Assembly: GCA_030765065.1 (NCBI GenBank)
Contig: CM060990.1
Location: forward strand, 280,763,341 to 280,827,340
DNA: 64,000 nt
Direction of reading: 5' to 3'
Source of the DNA: Deroplatys truncata
Lineage: Eukaryota; Arthropoda; Insecta; Mantodea; Mantidae
Every line of letters starts with the position of its first letter. The stretch's first letter is position 1. Both the position numbers and the translations under genes were made by a program. The notes beneath the pieces were generated by a model. That model saw only the letters and a program-made list of their open reading frames with translations. It was not told the origin of the DNA and did not search any database. Below, piece after piece: positions 37,669 to 48,760 of this stretch.

Positions 37669-38801
37669 CTAAGCTGAATGCAATCCTAGGATAAAATTTT
37701 CTAAACCTTTCTTTTTTATTATTTCTTCTGCTTCACTCATGGACCCTACCAATAACACTTCCCCACTTTGCATTTTACCCCTCTTTGCCCTTTCGCTTTT
37801 CCCTGCCTCCCTTACCTCACTCATCACAACTCCTGCTGCCTCCCCTCTTTCTTCCGGCTCCTCCCTCTCGGACATTTCGCTCACCAATGTTGCTTCTTCG
37901 CTTTCTCCCTCCACTACCAACTCTTCTTCCTGCCTTCCCCTTGTTGTCTCTTGTTGATGTATCTCCCTTGTCTCCTCCTCTCATCTCTCTTCAAAGCTGC
38001 TTCTCCCACTTCTTCTGCCCTCTTGATCAGCTGTCGCTCTCTTGTGTTGCTGACCTCTTCTTACCCATGTTTGACTTTGCTGAAATCCTGCTGATGATTC
38101 CATTCTCTTTTCAGGTCTTTGTCCTGCGTTTTCCGCCCGATATATATTTTGCTGTAGTGCATATGTTCCTCTAGTTTTAATACTCATATTCCAATTTTTA
38201 CCTTCCACTATTAATTGTAAACCTCTTGGATATGCTCTTTTTCCTACCGCCCTTGCTTCATTCATTCTTTTAATTAATTCCTTCCTTTGGTCCTGTTCCT
38301 CTTTTGTATAGTCCTGTTCTATAAATATTTTTGTCCCCTTAGTCTTCTGGTTTGTCTTAAAATCTCCCACTTTTATCTCATTGTTGTCAATTTCAGAATA
38401 ATAGGTCTTGGCTTTCTTCCTTTCTTGCCTATCCTAAACATATCTTCAATTTCCCAGCCATACATCCGTATTTCCAGCACATCTTCTACAATTTCATATA
38501 CCGTGTCTTCCAGATTTCTTCTGTCCTCTGCCACTCCAAATATTACGCAGTTTTCTCTTCTCTTATCCATTTCGTATGTTTTTTCCATCCCAACTATTCT
38601 TTCTTTACATTCTGATATCTGTTTCTCCATTTCTTCTCTTTGTAGTTTCATTGCTTCTTTCAACTCTCTTGTATTGTTATCCATCCTTTTTCCTAGTTGC
38701 ATTCCCATCTCCCTTATTTCTTCCATTAATTTGTTCATTTCCGTTGGTCCTGGGTTCTGTTCCACTCTTCCTATTATCAGCAAAACCGTGATTATCATCA
38801 T
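37669..38801 (-). pseudogene. LINE ORF1 with N-terminal 2A-like motif
   Basis: The first ATG (38801) gives MMIITVLLIIGRVEQNPGP, a hydrophobic run followed by a 2A-like motif (consensus D-V/I-E-x-N-P-G-P; here Arg replaces Asp). An upstream in-frame stop supports this start. A Lys/Glu-rich coiled-coil stretch follows (RELKEAMKLQREEMEKQ), then an RRM-like part (ENCVIFGVAED, MFRIGKKGRKPRPIILKL). The frame breaks near 38373 and continues in another frame (38370-37981: GTKIFIEQDYTKEEQDQRKEL), then a third (37920-37669, Glu/Arg/Ser-rich). ORF1 proteins bind the element RNA. Other LINEs are known to carry 2A-like peptides at this position. Confidence 0.75.
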
Positions 38802-39433
38802 GATGACTCCATATCTGAGTTTCCATTTTTATTTTTCTGTCTTTCTTATTTTTTTCCTGCTGTAACTTCAGATTCTGCATCGGTACGTTTGAATGTCCAC
38901 TCCCATTCTTTTCGTGTTCTTTCGTGCTTGCTCCGTTACACAACATTCCCCTCTCGCTGCTGGCTTACGACTCCAACAGAAATATAGAGACAATGCTTAT
39001 GATAATTTTCACTCAATTTTTAAGTTTGCTGAAGTCTGTTGTCTTTACAACAGAGTTGATTTATGCAAATTACCATGTCGAGTGGGAAAACAGACAAATA
39101 GGGAAAACTAAATGGAAAGTGATACAGTGAAATATTACTGTGTATCATTGTACATTTCATTGTTAGATTTCCTGTTAAGTGAGCTAACTGAAAGGTTTAT
39201 ATTACATAGAAACACAATTCACATGCTTGAAATTTTTGTTCCAAAATATTGTGTTGGGCGTTCAGGGGAAAAAATTTCAGAAGCAGTGATGTTTTATAAA
39301 ACTGATTTACTAAGTTTAGTTTCTGTAATTCTGAGTTTGAAATGTGGAAAACAAAATTGGAATCTGTTTACACTTGCAAATCTCCCTTCAATTGCCATTG
39401 AGAGAGTCAATTCATGTCATCAAATTTTCTTCC

Positions 39434-39570
39434 TAAATTTAAAATAGAGAGTTGAGGGTTGTTACACTACATCACTATGATATTCTTACTTGAACAAGTA
39501 AGAAGTATTCTTACAAGTAAGAATATCATAGTGATGTAGTGTAACAACCCTCAACTCTCTATTTTAAATT
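39434..39570. repeat. Near-perfect palindrome, 57-bp arms
   Basis: Arm 39436-39492 and arm 39514-39570 are exact reverse complements by eye, with a 21-base spacer that is itself partly self-complementary. It interrupts the hAT transposase C-terminal region. A direct repeat, ttcttcctaaat (39427-39438 and 39618-39629), brackets it. Confidence 0.9.
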
Positions 39571-39975
39571 ATGACACATCACTGTTACCAGCTTCTAAAT
39601 CTTCAAAATTAGTCAATTTCTTCCTAAATATTCACAGAATTGTTAAAATTCTAAGTACTCTTCCTGTGACAACAGCTAGTTCAAAATGGAGTTTCTTGAT
39701 TCTCCGGAGACTGAAAACTTATTTGCGCAACTCTCATATGCACTAGCACTACTTAACATACAAAGAGAAGTGAAAATAACACCAGGGAAAGTTCTCAACA
39801 CGTTCTCTCAGCAACGATAGAGGGTGGATTTTGTTTTATAACAGCTTTTGTTGAGTCAATGTTTGTTTTAAATGTCATAGTAGTTTTGTTTTTCAAACAT
39901 CTTGGATGTAAATAAGGAGCGATCCCCCCCCCCCCAAAAAAATCTTCCAATTCCTGCCTACGCCCTGACTTTACT

Positions 39976-41437
39976 TGCACTGTATAGCATGGGACTAGTT
40001 TTGGGAGCCATTTCTTCAATCATCAGCTATATATATATATATCTGTTTCACTGTTCTTAGGTTCTTTCAGTCATGAGTGATCTATAATGTCTTCCATCTT
40101 TTGTAAGATTGCCATCTTGTTCCTTCCCATTTGCCTCTTCAAGCAATCATTGTTGTCATCTCCCTTCTTAATTGCCCTGATTCATCTCATTCTGCAGATT
40201 AGTAAATAGAACAAATATGGTTTTCATAGTAGTAGTGAAATTCAGGTAAGCATGATTACATTCATAAAATTTGTCTTATTAATCCTACTGACCAGGCAAC
40301 AAAGTGCCACTCTGTCATTGCAATGACTTGCACATAAGCTTATCATGGCGTGCATTGCAGCTTCCAATCCCTACACAGTGTAGAGACAACTTTATTTATT
40401 TATTTATCTATTTATTTATTTATTTATTTATTTATTTATATATTTATTTATTTATTTATTTATTTATTTATGTGTTTGTTTTCAGGATTGCTCTAGATCA
40501 CGAACAGTTCCTGAATATTCTGTTTGAATGTAAGTATAAATTGGATATTCTAGATATCTATGTATAGCTTTAAATATGTAAGGGAACCTGTTCATGGTCA
40601 TGTTTTCCAGTAGAGAATGTTTGAATAAACTCTTGTGTGGCTCAACAGAATGCAACATAGGCACATTGTACAGCTATTAAGAATGGCAATCTATGGCAAC
40701 AAAAATCATTGCAAATAAAAAATGGGATAAATTTCTATGTATTTCTTTTTTTAGTGTGAGAAATGGCATAAGTGATTTAAAATGTATTATTGTACAATGG
40801 AGCTGGTAATACAGTATCCTTTTAGTGTGAAGAGGAAGTAGAAATAATTTATTTTCTGTTTTAAATGACTAATTATTATAAAGATGTGATTAATGGAGTT
40901 AAAGCTGGTAACTTCAGAAGCTATTTAAGAAATACTACTTTTCAAAGAATAGGATAATTAAGTCCTTAAGAAAACAATGAGCACATTGCTCCATTCGCTT
41001 TCAATAATTGGTGTAACCACTGCTTCTGTTTTGAACAGTCTACTATTAGTTTTGCTCAGAATTCTCTTTGTTACTATTTAAGTTTCAGCTTCATCCTGTC
41101 CCCTTTATTTTGAATTTTTCTTTTGGGTATTCCTCTGCCAACTATCAGCAAGCAACTTCTGTAACATCCTTTTAATACTTAGCATAATATCTAATATATC
41201 TACACTACTTAATGTGTACTTAAGATAATATGCTGTTGCAACAGTTTGTTTTCTAAGAGATACAAATCACATTGATTTCGTTTTCTCCATTAACCCTTTA
41301 TTACCAATGAAAAGCAAAATTCTCAGTTTTCTATTTTTTTTTTTTTTTTTTTTACAATTTTAGAAGCTTTAGAGAGTACCCATATGTGTACTCATTGTAC
41401 TTGCACAAGCTTTGCTGCAAATTTGCAATAGATACAT
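39976..41437. other. Intron stretch without genes
   Basis: Contains (TA)n at 40027-40043, the (TTTA)n repeat and a poly-T run at 41334-41353; no element recognised. Confidence 0.5.
40386..40471. repeat. (TTTA)n microsatellite
   Basis: About 80 bp of ttta units with two interruptions. Confidence 0.95.
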
Positions 41438-41439
41438 TA

Positions 41440-42677
41440 CGTGATCAAAAGTATCCAGACACCTGGCTGAAAATGACATACAAGTTCGTGGCGCCCTCCA
41501 TCAGTAATGCTGGAGGTCAATATGGTGTTGGCCCACCCTTAGTCCTTGATGACAGCGTTCACTCTCGCAGGCATACTTTCAATCAGGTGCTGGAACGTTT
41601 TTAGGGGAATGGCAGCCCATTCTTCACGTAGTGCGGAACTGAGGAGAGGTATCGATTTAGGTCGGTGAGGCCTGGCACGAAGTCGGCATTCCAAAACATC
41701 CCAAAGGTGTTCTATAGGATTCAAGTCAGGACTCTGTGCAGGCCAGTCCATTACAGGGATGTTATTGTCGTGTAACCACTCCGCCACAGCCCGTGCAGTA
41801 TAAACAGGTGCTCAATCGTGTTGAAGGATGCAATCACCATCCTCGAATTGCTCTTCAACAGTGGGAAGCAAGAAGGTGCTTAAAATATCAATGTAGGTTT
41901 GCGCTGTGATCGTGCCACGCAAAACAACAAGGGGTGCAAGCCCCCTCCAGAAAAACATGACTACACCATAACACCACCACCTCCGAATTTCACTGTTGGA
42001 ACTACACACGCTGGCAGATGACGTTCACCAGGCATTCGTCATACCCACACCCTGCCATCAGATCGCCACATTGTGTACCGTGATTCGTCACTCCACACAA
42101 TGTTTTGCCACTGTTTAATCGTGTAATGTTGATGCTCCTTACACCAAGCTAGGCGTCGTTTGGCATTTTCCTGCGTGATGTGTGGCTTATGAGCAGCCGC
42201 TCGACCATGGAATCCAAGGTTTCTCACCTCACGCCTAAACTGTTATAGTACTTGGAGTGGATCCTGATGCAGTTTGGAATTCCTGTGCGATGGTCTGGAT
42301 AGATGTCTGCCTATTACTCTTTACGACACTCTTCAAATGTCGGCGGTCTCTGTCAGTCAACAGACGAGGTCAGCCTGCACGTTTTTGTGCTGTACATGTC
42401 CCTTCACGTTTCCACTTCACTATCACATCAGAAACAGTGGACCTAGGTATGTTTAGGAGTGTGGAAATCTCGCGTACAGACTTCTGACACAAGTGACACC
42501 CATCATCTGACCATGTTCGAAGTCCGTGAGTTCCAGGGTGTGTCCCATTCTGCTGTTTCACGATGTCTAATGACTACTGAGGACACGGATAATGAGTGCC
42601 AGGCAGTCGGTGGCAGCACAATGCACCTAAGATGAAAAACGTATGTTTGTGGGGATGTCCGGATACATTTGATCACA
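41440..42677 (-). mobile_element. Tc1-like DNA transposon, nearly full length
   Basis: Terminal inverted repeats cgtgatcaaaagtatccagac (41440) and, inverted, tgtgatcaaatgtatccggac (ending 42677) are flanked by TA on both sides. The minus-strand transposase includes helix-turn-helix text (KSVREISTLLNIPRSTVSDV), WSDESRYTMW (first Asp), LQHD (second Asp) and MDWPAQSPDLNPIEHLWD (final Glu, DD34E). Spacing is normal for Tc1. Stops occur at AG*PRL (42370) and HD*AP (41814), plus shifts near 42040 and 42230. Confidence 0.9.
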
Positions 42678-42969
42678 TAGTGCATTTTTATATTCAAATA
42701 CATTCTAACTCAGCAGCACACCACCTGAGAATGCCCAACTTTTATGTGGAGGTATATGTTTCTCTATAAACTGGAGGGCCTGGATTTGTTTTTTGATTGA
42801 AGTGAGTTACCTGTATAAGCATGTATTGGGCACTTTTCCTTAATATAAGGCAAGTGTTGGCTAATTCTCAGCTACTGTCTTGATTTGAGCATCATTCCAT
42901 GTATTTCACCCTCTGTTTCTGTAGATCTGAGTTGTTAAAGAGTTGTTGAACACATGCAAAAAACAACAA

Positions 42970-42973
42970 CAAC

Positions 42974-43021
<48 letters not shown>

Positions 43022-43035
43022 TAATAATAATAATG
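42970..43035. repeat. (AAC)(AAT)n microsatellite
   Basis: Runs of aac then aat triplets with one slip. Confidence 0.95.
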
Positions 43036-44600
43036 AACTACCAAAGGAATGAGATGCAAAACCCTTTACAGGGAATTTAGACCACTTGCTTGGCGACCCA
43101 CAAAAATTGATCTTCACTGCATAATTTTCTACAACTTTTTTGAAATGCAGCACAAGCTTTACCATTCCTGAGAAACAAAAATGCAGCTAATACTGAACCC
43201 TCTCTGAAATTGACTCCAAGAGCTTCAGTATATTTGTATTTTTCTTGGTCATTACAGTACAGGAGAGTACAAACCTTGATCTTTGGTTTCCGTTATACTT
43301 GTGGAGTTATGAGACACTATCATTGTACTTAAGAGGAAACAAAGCACAGTGCATAAGAATCCTATCAGCACCTATCGGTTTATTTAAAAGGCATGGACTT
43401 TGCAGTACTATCGTATATGCTGCAACAAACTGAAGAATGGCCATTATTGGGAGCTTTAACAAGCATAATAATGTGTGCTTTATATTGTATAAACTAGGAA
43501 TTTGCTTTTAAGGTTCTAGTTTTACTGGGCCCTTTTGCTCAGATCCCAAGCTACGGATTTACCAGGACAGCATATTGAAAATTCAGAGCATATCTAATGA
43601 AGCTAATTACCTTTAAAAATTAAAGAAAATGAACCAGTTTGTTCTCCAGGATACTGTAAATATCAGCACTTGTATCTACCTGTATCCTAGCTTCCAGAGC
43701 TCAAACTAAAATTCACTTGCTGAACAGAAACTGTGGAACCAGCACTGTGCTCACTCTTTGACTGCCAGACCAAATTTGTTTTACAATCTTACAATGCCTC
43801 GATAAGCAAAATGCATCTAACACCATAGCTTATGAAGAAAATGTTAAGCGTCCTTGTAGAGGAACAAAGATATGTCACCTACAGTAAAAGTAAAACTTGA
43901 ATGCTGATGTTAATATGTAGCTCTGCATTATTGTCAGTTGCCATACTTACAGTAGTTCTTAGAAGTGTTAAATTGCACCGCATTTGTGCTTCAGTACTTC
44001 ATAATAGAATACTTATGTCTTAAGCACATAATCACTGTTTTTGTAGTATTCTGTATTAATACCTCAATCAGAAAGCAAATGCATTAATTACTATAATACA
44101 CCATTGTTGATTTGCTGCTTTTAATGGTAACATTAAAATCTGTAAACAGAGGCAGCATGATCTTAAAGTTGGTATTAATCTAATTTAGAAGAATTCAGCT
44201 AATAGTGGTTGTGTAAATGTGATTTTGCTTAGTATTAATGCCAATACTCTGTAATTAATTGCAGTTTTGTCTCTTTCAGATGACAGAAGTATAAACGAAT
44301 GATAAAACATCAAAGGCTATTCCAGTTTTGAGCTGACAGGCAAATGGAGGATAGACCAAATCTTTCTTTCTGGTACATATTATCCCATATTGAAAAAGGT
44401 TATATAGATTACCTAAAACTTGCTGTAAAGTGGAAATGAATAGTTGTTTCATTATAGAATATTTTTATTATTTCAGGTTTTGCAGTGACTTGAAATATTT
44501 GCACTTTTTTCTCATTTTCTGTTCCTTCACAGAATTTCAGCACCTCTGGAATAGAAGATGCTAGGAAGTGTCAGTCCTAGGAGAGAAGATTGACAAACAT
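43036..44600. other. Intron stretch without recognised elements
   Basis: Nothing assigned. Confidence 0.5.
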
Positions 44601-44609
44601 TCCTCTTGA

Positions 44610-45160
44610 GGTGTGTTGTGAACCAACACAATGTGTATAAAGCAACAAATATTTTTGACAAGATCTGCTGGACCACATTGTACATGGTTAATAAGATCGC
44701 CACTCAGAGGTGCTATTGTATATAGTTTGAGAAATAAAGCAGAGATGGCACTGCCGTGCTCTGAAGCAATAGACCTAGGGTTCACGGTTATAGGTATAAA
44801 AGGGAGAGGGACACATTCAGCCAGCAGTCACTCTATAGCTATTTAACTGAGCAACCTCTCCTTACTCAGGACACGGTCGTGCCTCTCAAGTTACTGTGCA
44901 AACTTGCTTTTTTTAGTTTCCACTTCCTCTTTCCTGAAGCATAGAGTGGTCCAGGTCTTAGTTGACATTGTGCATTTTTGAGCCCATCAGGATAACACCT
45001 GATAGCATGTCTCAATGCAGTTCCGTGGAGTCTGCTAAGACAGGGATTTGGCCACTGCGACTCAACAGCTCACTTGACAATCCCGTCCTGCATCTCCAAG
45101 TTCATCATGACAGCGTGTCTTGATGCAGTTCTGTAGAGCCAACTGAGGCAAGGATATCCT
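44610..45160 (+). repeat. LTR-like or promoter-like block
   Basis: A TATA box (tataaaagg, 44795-44803) is followed about 28 bases on by a cagtca initiator-like site. Further on, a 48-bp segment (45001-45048: tgtctcaatgcagttc) recurs in diverged form at 45107-45155. The density of core-promoter signals with no gene nearby suggests a solo LTR, but no second LTR or coding interior is seen and the ends are guesses. Confidence 0.3.
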
Positions 45161-47539
45161 GTTCTCTAACCTTTTTAGTCAGTGACTTGTGGAATTTATG
45201 CACAAAACTTTGCCATGGGGACAGTCCACTAGAGAGGATAATGAGTAGGAACCCGTAAAATTCTTGGGCAATAAAGTTAAAAATTCTTGAGTAAATAAGT
45301 GAAAATTCTTGGGTAACAGCAGAGAAAAAATAATCACAGTTTCTATGCAATTTTGGCAGCTGTGCATTTATTATATTAATTATAAGTTGAACATTTACAT
45401 TTTGGTTTATTTATTAAATATGTCTATTTTCCTCATGAGTTTTTCAAATAAGAAGCTAGTTTTTTCTCCACATACAAGATAACGCTAGTTATGTATTTTA
45501 AAGTCTATGATTGGTGCTGAGATGCAAGCTCTCCACAGAAACATTCTCAGTGTTTTTCCAATGCATTTTGTGTTAAAAGTTATAATTTTCTAAAAATGTC
45601 AGTTACAAAGTCTCTGCTTTTATCCTTCGATATGCATTTATAAAAGCTCACTTCTGAATGCTACTTTCATAGGTATAGGAGGAGAGTATTTCCAGATTTG
45701 TCATGCTCAAGTTCATTCGTTGATCTGTAAGAACCAAGAAAGCTTGGAAAAAAATTGCTCATAGTTGACATTGGAAACTGGTATCCAAAGTGCTTTTAAT
45801 GCTCCATCCACAAATGTTTTGTGTGTGCTCTGCATGGATATCAGGGCTTCAAGGACACTTGGGTTACATTTTTCTGCAAGCGTTCCTTGAGGTCCGGATA
45901 TCCATGTATAGCTTCATCTGCTGGAACATTTTGTAAAGAGGGCACTTTGGACATAGGGACTTCAGTTTATCTTTGTTCTCAATAAGAACATTCTGCCTGC
46001 AGAATAACTGTGAAACAGGCTCCAAGATTGTTCTGGCAGGATTGCAAGAAATTAAACTGTCCAATTTCACACACATATGGATGGCGCAATGTTCTTCAGA
46101 GATTCTATATTCCTTCCTCTTTTAACACACTCATTTTTTTTCATGCCAGCATTCGCTTGATCATTAAAACACCTCCAGCAGTCACTTTGCAGTCTTTTCT
46201 TCAGATGATAAAGTTGTGGATACAGTTCCTCTGCCTGAGGCTGCTTACTAGTCTCCAATTGAATGAACAATGGCTTTAGTAGTGTACTTAGTGACTTCAC
46301 AAACAAGCAATGAACATGGAACGTTTAGATCCTCTTCCTTGAGACTGCTCAGGAATTTGCAGCCAGAGTTGAAATGCCCTTCCTGAATGTAGGAAATTAA
46401 AGAAAATGTCCTAGTTCTCTGTCAATCATTCAACTGCTGTTAACCAAGAGTTTCAACGTGTTGGAACAGGAATGGGGAAGAGGCCAGCTGGTGAACTTCT
46501 TTCGTCAAGGTATTGTTTGAATGCATGCCTTTTTCTTGCATTCAGAAACATTCGTTTGACTGACACAATCCTTCTATTTAGTTCCATGAGATTGCATGGA
46601 AGAATTTCAGCCAACAAATTAATTTTGTATGCCCAACATTGTACCTGAACAACCTGATCAGACAGAAGAATCTGGAGACCCTGGAAGCATGTATTCATGT
46701 ACCTTGCCGAGCCACTGACAAATGCCACCACCTGATTGTACCCAACCTCCATATCCTGCAGAGTATCAGAAATCGCTCTAGCACAATTTCATCCATTAAT
46801 AGACTCCAGGGATGTTACAGCTGCAATATACTGCTCCTAATGGTCTGCTGGTTCCACAGTAGTTAAGAGAACAACAAACAATGCTCTGCCTTTCTTGTCC
46901 ATTGTTTTGTCGCTCGTAATAGCAATGCTTTTGACCCTCAAAGCAGCAAAGGCAGTAACTTTTCTTTTTTCTGCCAGCTGCGGCAAACACTGCCTCCTAA
47001 GGTTATCACTGCAGAGTAGTTCACCTCCTCCCACAACATGATGATGCAACTAACTTCTAAATGCAGGATAGTTTGCTTTTTCAAGAGGAATGTTTGTAGT
47101 TACAAACATCTCAACTGTGCTGGTAATAAAACCCAATTTGGCAGCTTGAAATTTAAAAAAATGGTTTAATAAGTGTTAAAAGCCATAAATAAAGTACCTA
47201 CTTAAATACAATACTCCTTAATATTCAGATTTTATGCATAATGAGTGTTGGTCCATATTTAAATTACATTTCTTCAATGCAGTTATGGTAATGCTTGACT
47301 GCCAGGAACTGCTAAATAACCTCACCCTCAGTTTTTGACGCTAGGGATCTTGTGAGAAACTGGAGCAATGGTACCAGACGACGATAGCGTACAACAATGC
47401 TTTTCTCCATAGTCGAAGTATTAATATTATTTTGCACACCACAGTCAAGTCGTGAAAATAGATTGTAACTTGACTAGTATAGGTAGCGCCAGGGATTTTG
47501 GCATGTGAACATTTTAACGAGAGCTATGGTGCGAGTCAC

Positions 47540-47791
47540 TAATGCCGGGATTACGATGAACTTTACTTAACGTAAGGAGAATGACTCTCAATTGGTAGTT
47601 GGTTTTATTACTTCATGCTACTGCTTCATGCTAATTGGTTGTAATTACCAGTGACGTCAAACTTAACGTAATGGGAAGGAAATGTTCGACGCCAAACTCT
47701 TAAGTTAAGGCGATCCTAAATAGCTCCATTTAATACAATGTGTTAGACTTTCACATTACGTCGCATTAAGTTCATTGGAAGCCCGACATTA
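47540..47791. mobile_element. MITE, 252 bp
   Basis: The terminal inverted repeats pair taatgccgggattacgatg (left, 47540) with the inverted right end taatgtcgggcttccaatg (ending 47791). Similarity continues inward to about 45 bp. No coding capacity. It lies in the intron-like gap of the hAT fossil 45600-48760. The target duplication is unclear. Confidence 0.6.
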
Positions 47792-48539
47792 CTCCTCAAC
47801 AGCTGGGAGAATGGTGCAAGTTAAGACGACAGATGATGTGTATATACAACGTAGCGCATTTGGCAGTCCATATAAAACATTGTAATCTGTGGAGTCCACA
47901 TACAGACTACTACTTTATTGTTCACTTGTTGTTTCATAAACTCATAAACATTCGATACTTTTCCTGGCTCTGACTGAGCAAGGTTTCCCCTTTCAGTTTC
48001 GAACTAATGGGAGGCAGTTAGGCAGTAATGTAAATGAATACACTAATAAAGCCTGACACACTCGCGGGTATAACAGTTTTATAGAGAATGTACCGCCAGA
48101 CTGCTCAGAGTGTACTGTATAAACATTGTAATGTGTTGGTTTCGTTTATTCAGCACCACGTACTTTTGGGAAGGAAACACATTGCAAGGGTTAGCTGACT
48201 GGACTAGCCCTCATGGACATACACCAATATCCCTGGCGAGACCTATACCATTGTTCTGACTTCTCACCACTTGGCAAATTTAGCGGTCCTCAGCATTCAA
48301 ACATCACCGCAGTTATTACCACGTTTACATTGGGATTCAGTATGTATTGAATATGGTAAGAATACAATCCACGTAGGTCAGATATCAAATCAGTTTCAAT
48401 ATGTAAATGCAGATTGGATTCATATTTAGTCCATTGCACCATGTAAACCAGTCTTCTATTATGCAAGTTATCAGAAAGTAACTTTCAAAACAAAAAACAC
48501 AGCATGTAGAAATGGCTTCAACAAAAAGGATGAATTACT
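47792..48539. other. Intron of the hAT fossil
   Basis: Less AT-rich than its surroundings, with several CpGs; no gene recognised. Confidence 0.4.
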
Positions 48540-48760
48540 ACACATACCTTTGCTTCTTTAGCTCCATCAACAGCTTCATATATAGTAATTTGTCATTTGC
48601 CTTTTTCTGCTTTTGTGGCTTCCACATGGGCTCTGGATGTAATGTGTTTTCTAACTGAATCACTAGTATCCCATGAAACTCTTTTTGCAGAATCGACATA
48701 ACATTACCTCCCCTGATTTTATAATACCATTGCTAGCGAACTGTTTTGCTTGCTCACCCA

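Larger units (their letters stand above)
34047..38974 (-). mobile_element. APE-type LINE inserted in the hAT element
   Basis: It is flanked by an 11-bp target duplication, aacagaaatat (34036-34046 and 38975-38985). Removing the insert and one copy restores an open frame across the hAT transposase junction. On the minus strand the order is ORF1 (38801-37670), endonuclease (37556-36721) and RT to C-terminus (about 36700-34399). The 3' end has aataaa and a tatct-type tail. The copy looks nearly full length; it is broken by stops and frameshifts. Confidence 0.9.
31397..39750 (+). pseudogene. ZMYM1-like hAT transposase, interrupted
   Basis: A likely N-terminus MSQKIFTLFVKKPKLKE starts at 31397. 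From about 32890 broken frames give FCRHKNIVLREHRDSGPL (33107-33160), SKNEGNLHALLRFVFASG, FVPITNTIGSALAEAI, GHGYDGAS (33468) and then 33560-34036: NLALSKSYTV, INFFHASPKRTNLL, LHRLCETHRIKCHEAL. After the LINE the protein resumes at 38986 (RDNAYDNFHSIFKFAE, VSLYISLLDFLLSELTERF). It ends near 39650-39720 with ILSTLPVTTAS and LRRLKTYLRNS, the C-terminal hAT dimerisation motif. There are several stops and shifts, so it is inactive. Confidence 0.8.
30215..39967 (+). mobile_element. Tip100/Zaphod-like hAT element with TSD, split by a LINE
   Basis: The ends are cagcggcatagacaggg (left, 30215) and, inverted, cagggcgtaggcagg (right, ending 39967), the CAG-NGGCGTAG-type termini of hAT elements. They are flanked by a perfect 8-bp direct repeat, actttact (30207-30214 and 39968-39975), the hAT target-site length. 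Inside on the plus strand is a ZMYM1/P52-like hAT transposase (31397-39750). A LINE of 4,928 bp sits at 34047-38974. Without it and one TSD copy the element is about 4.8 kb. Confidence 0.85.
45600..48760 (-). pseudogene. Second spliced hAT-type gene fossil with BED finger exon
   Basis: The minus-strand first piece (48760-48548) gives SNGIIKSGEVMLCRFCKKS and, after a shift, SVRKHITSRAHVEATKAEK: C-x2-C..H-x4-H, a BED-type zinc finger. It ends at a consensus donor (gcaaag|gtatgt). The next piece starts after an acceptor at 47120 and reads NIPLEKANYPAFRS, HHHVVGGGELLCSDNLRR, ITSDKTMDKKGRALFVVLL, VVAFVSGSARYMNTCFQGLQ, INLLAEILP and LFPIPVPTR (46752-46453). More hAT-like text runs to about 45600. 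The family differs from the two copies at 6253 and 16424. Stops and shifts make it inactive as read. Downstream ORFs to 45105 are not assigned. Confidence 0.65.

Noticed and set aside
34359-38865. Long plus-strand ORFs rich in Ser, Phe and Leu (for example 36146-36670 and 38287-38865)
   Set aside because: They are the antisense of the LINE coding regions; composition and position follow the minus-strand genes.
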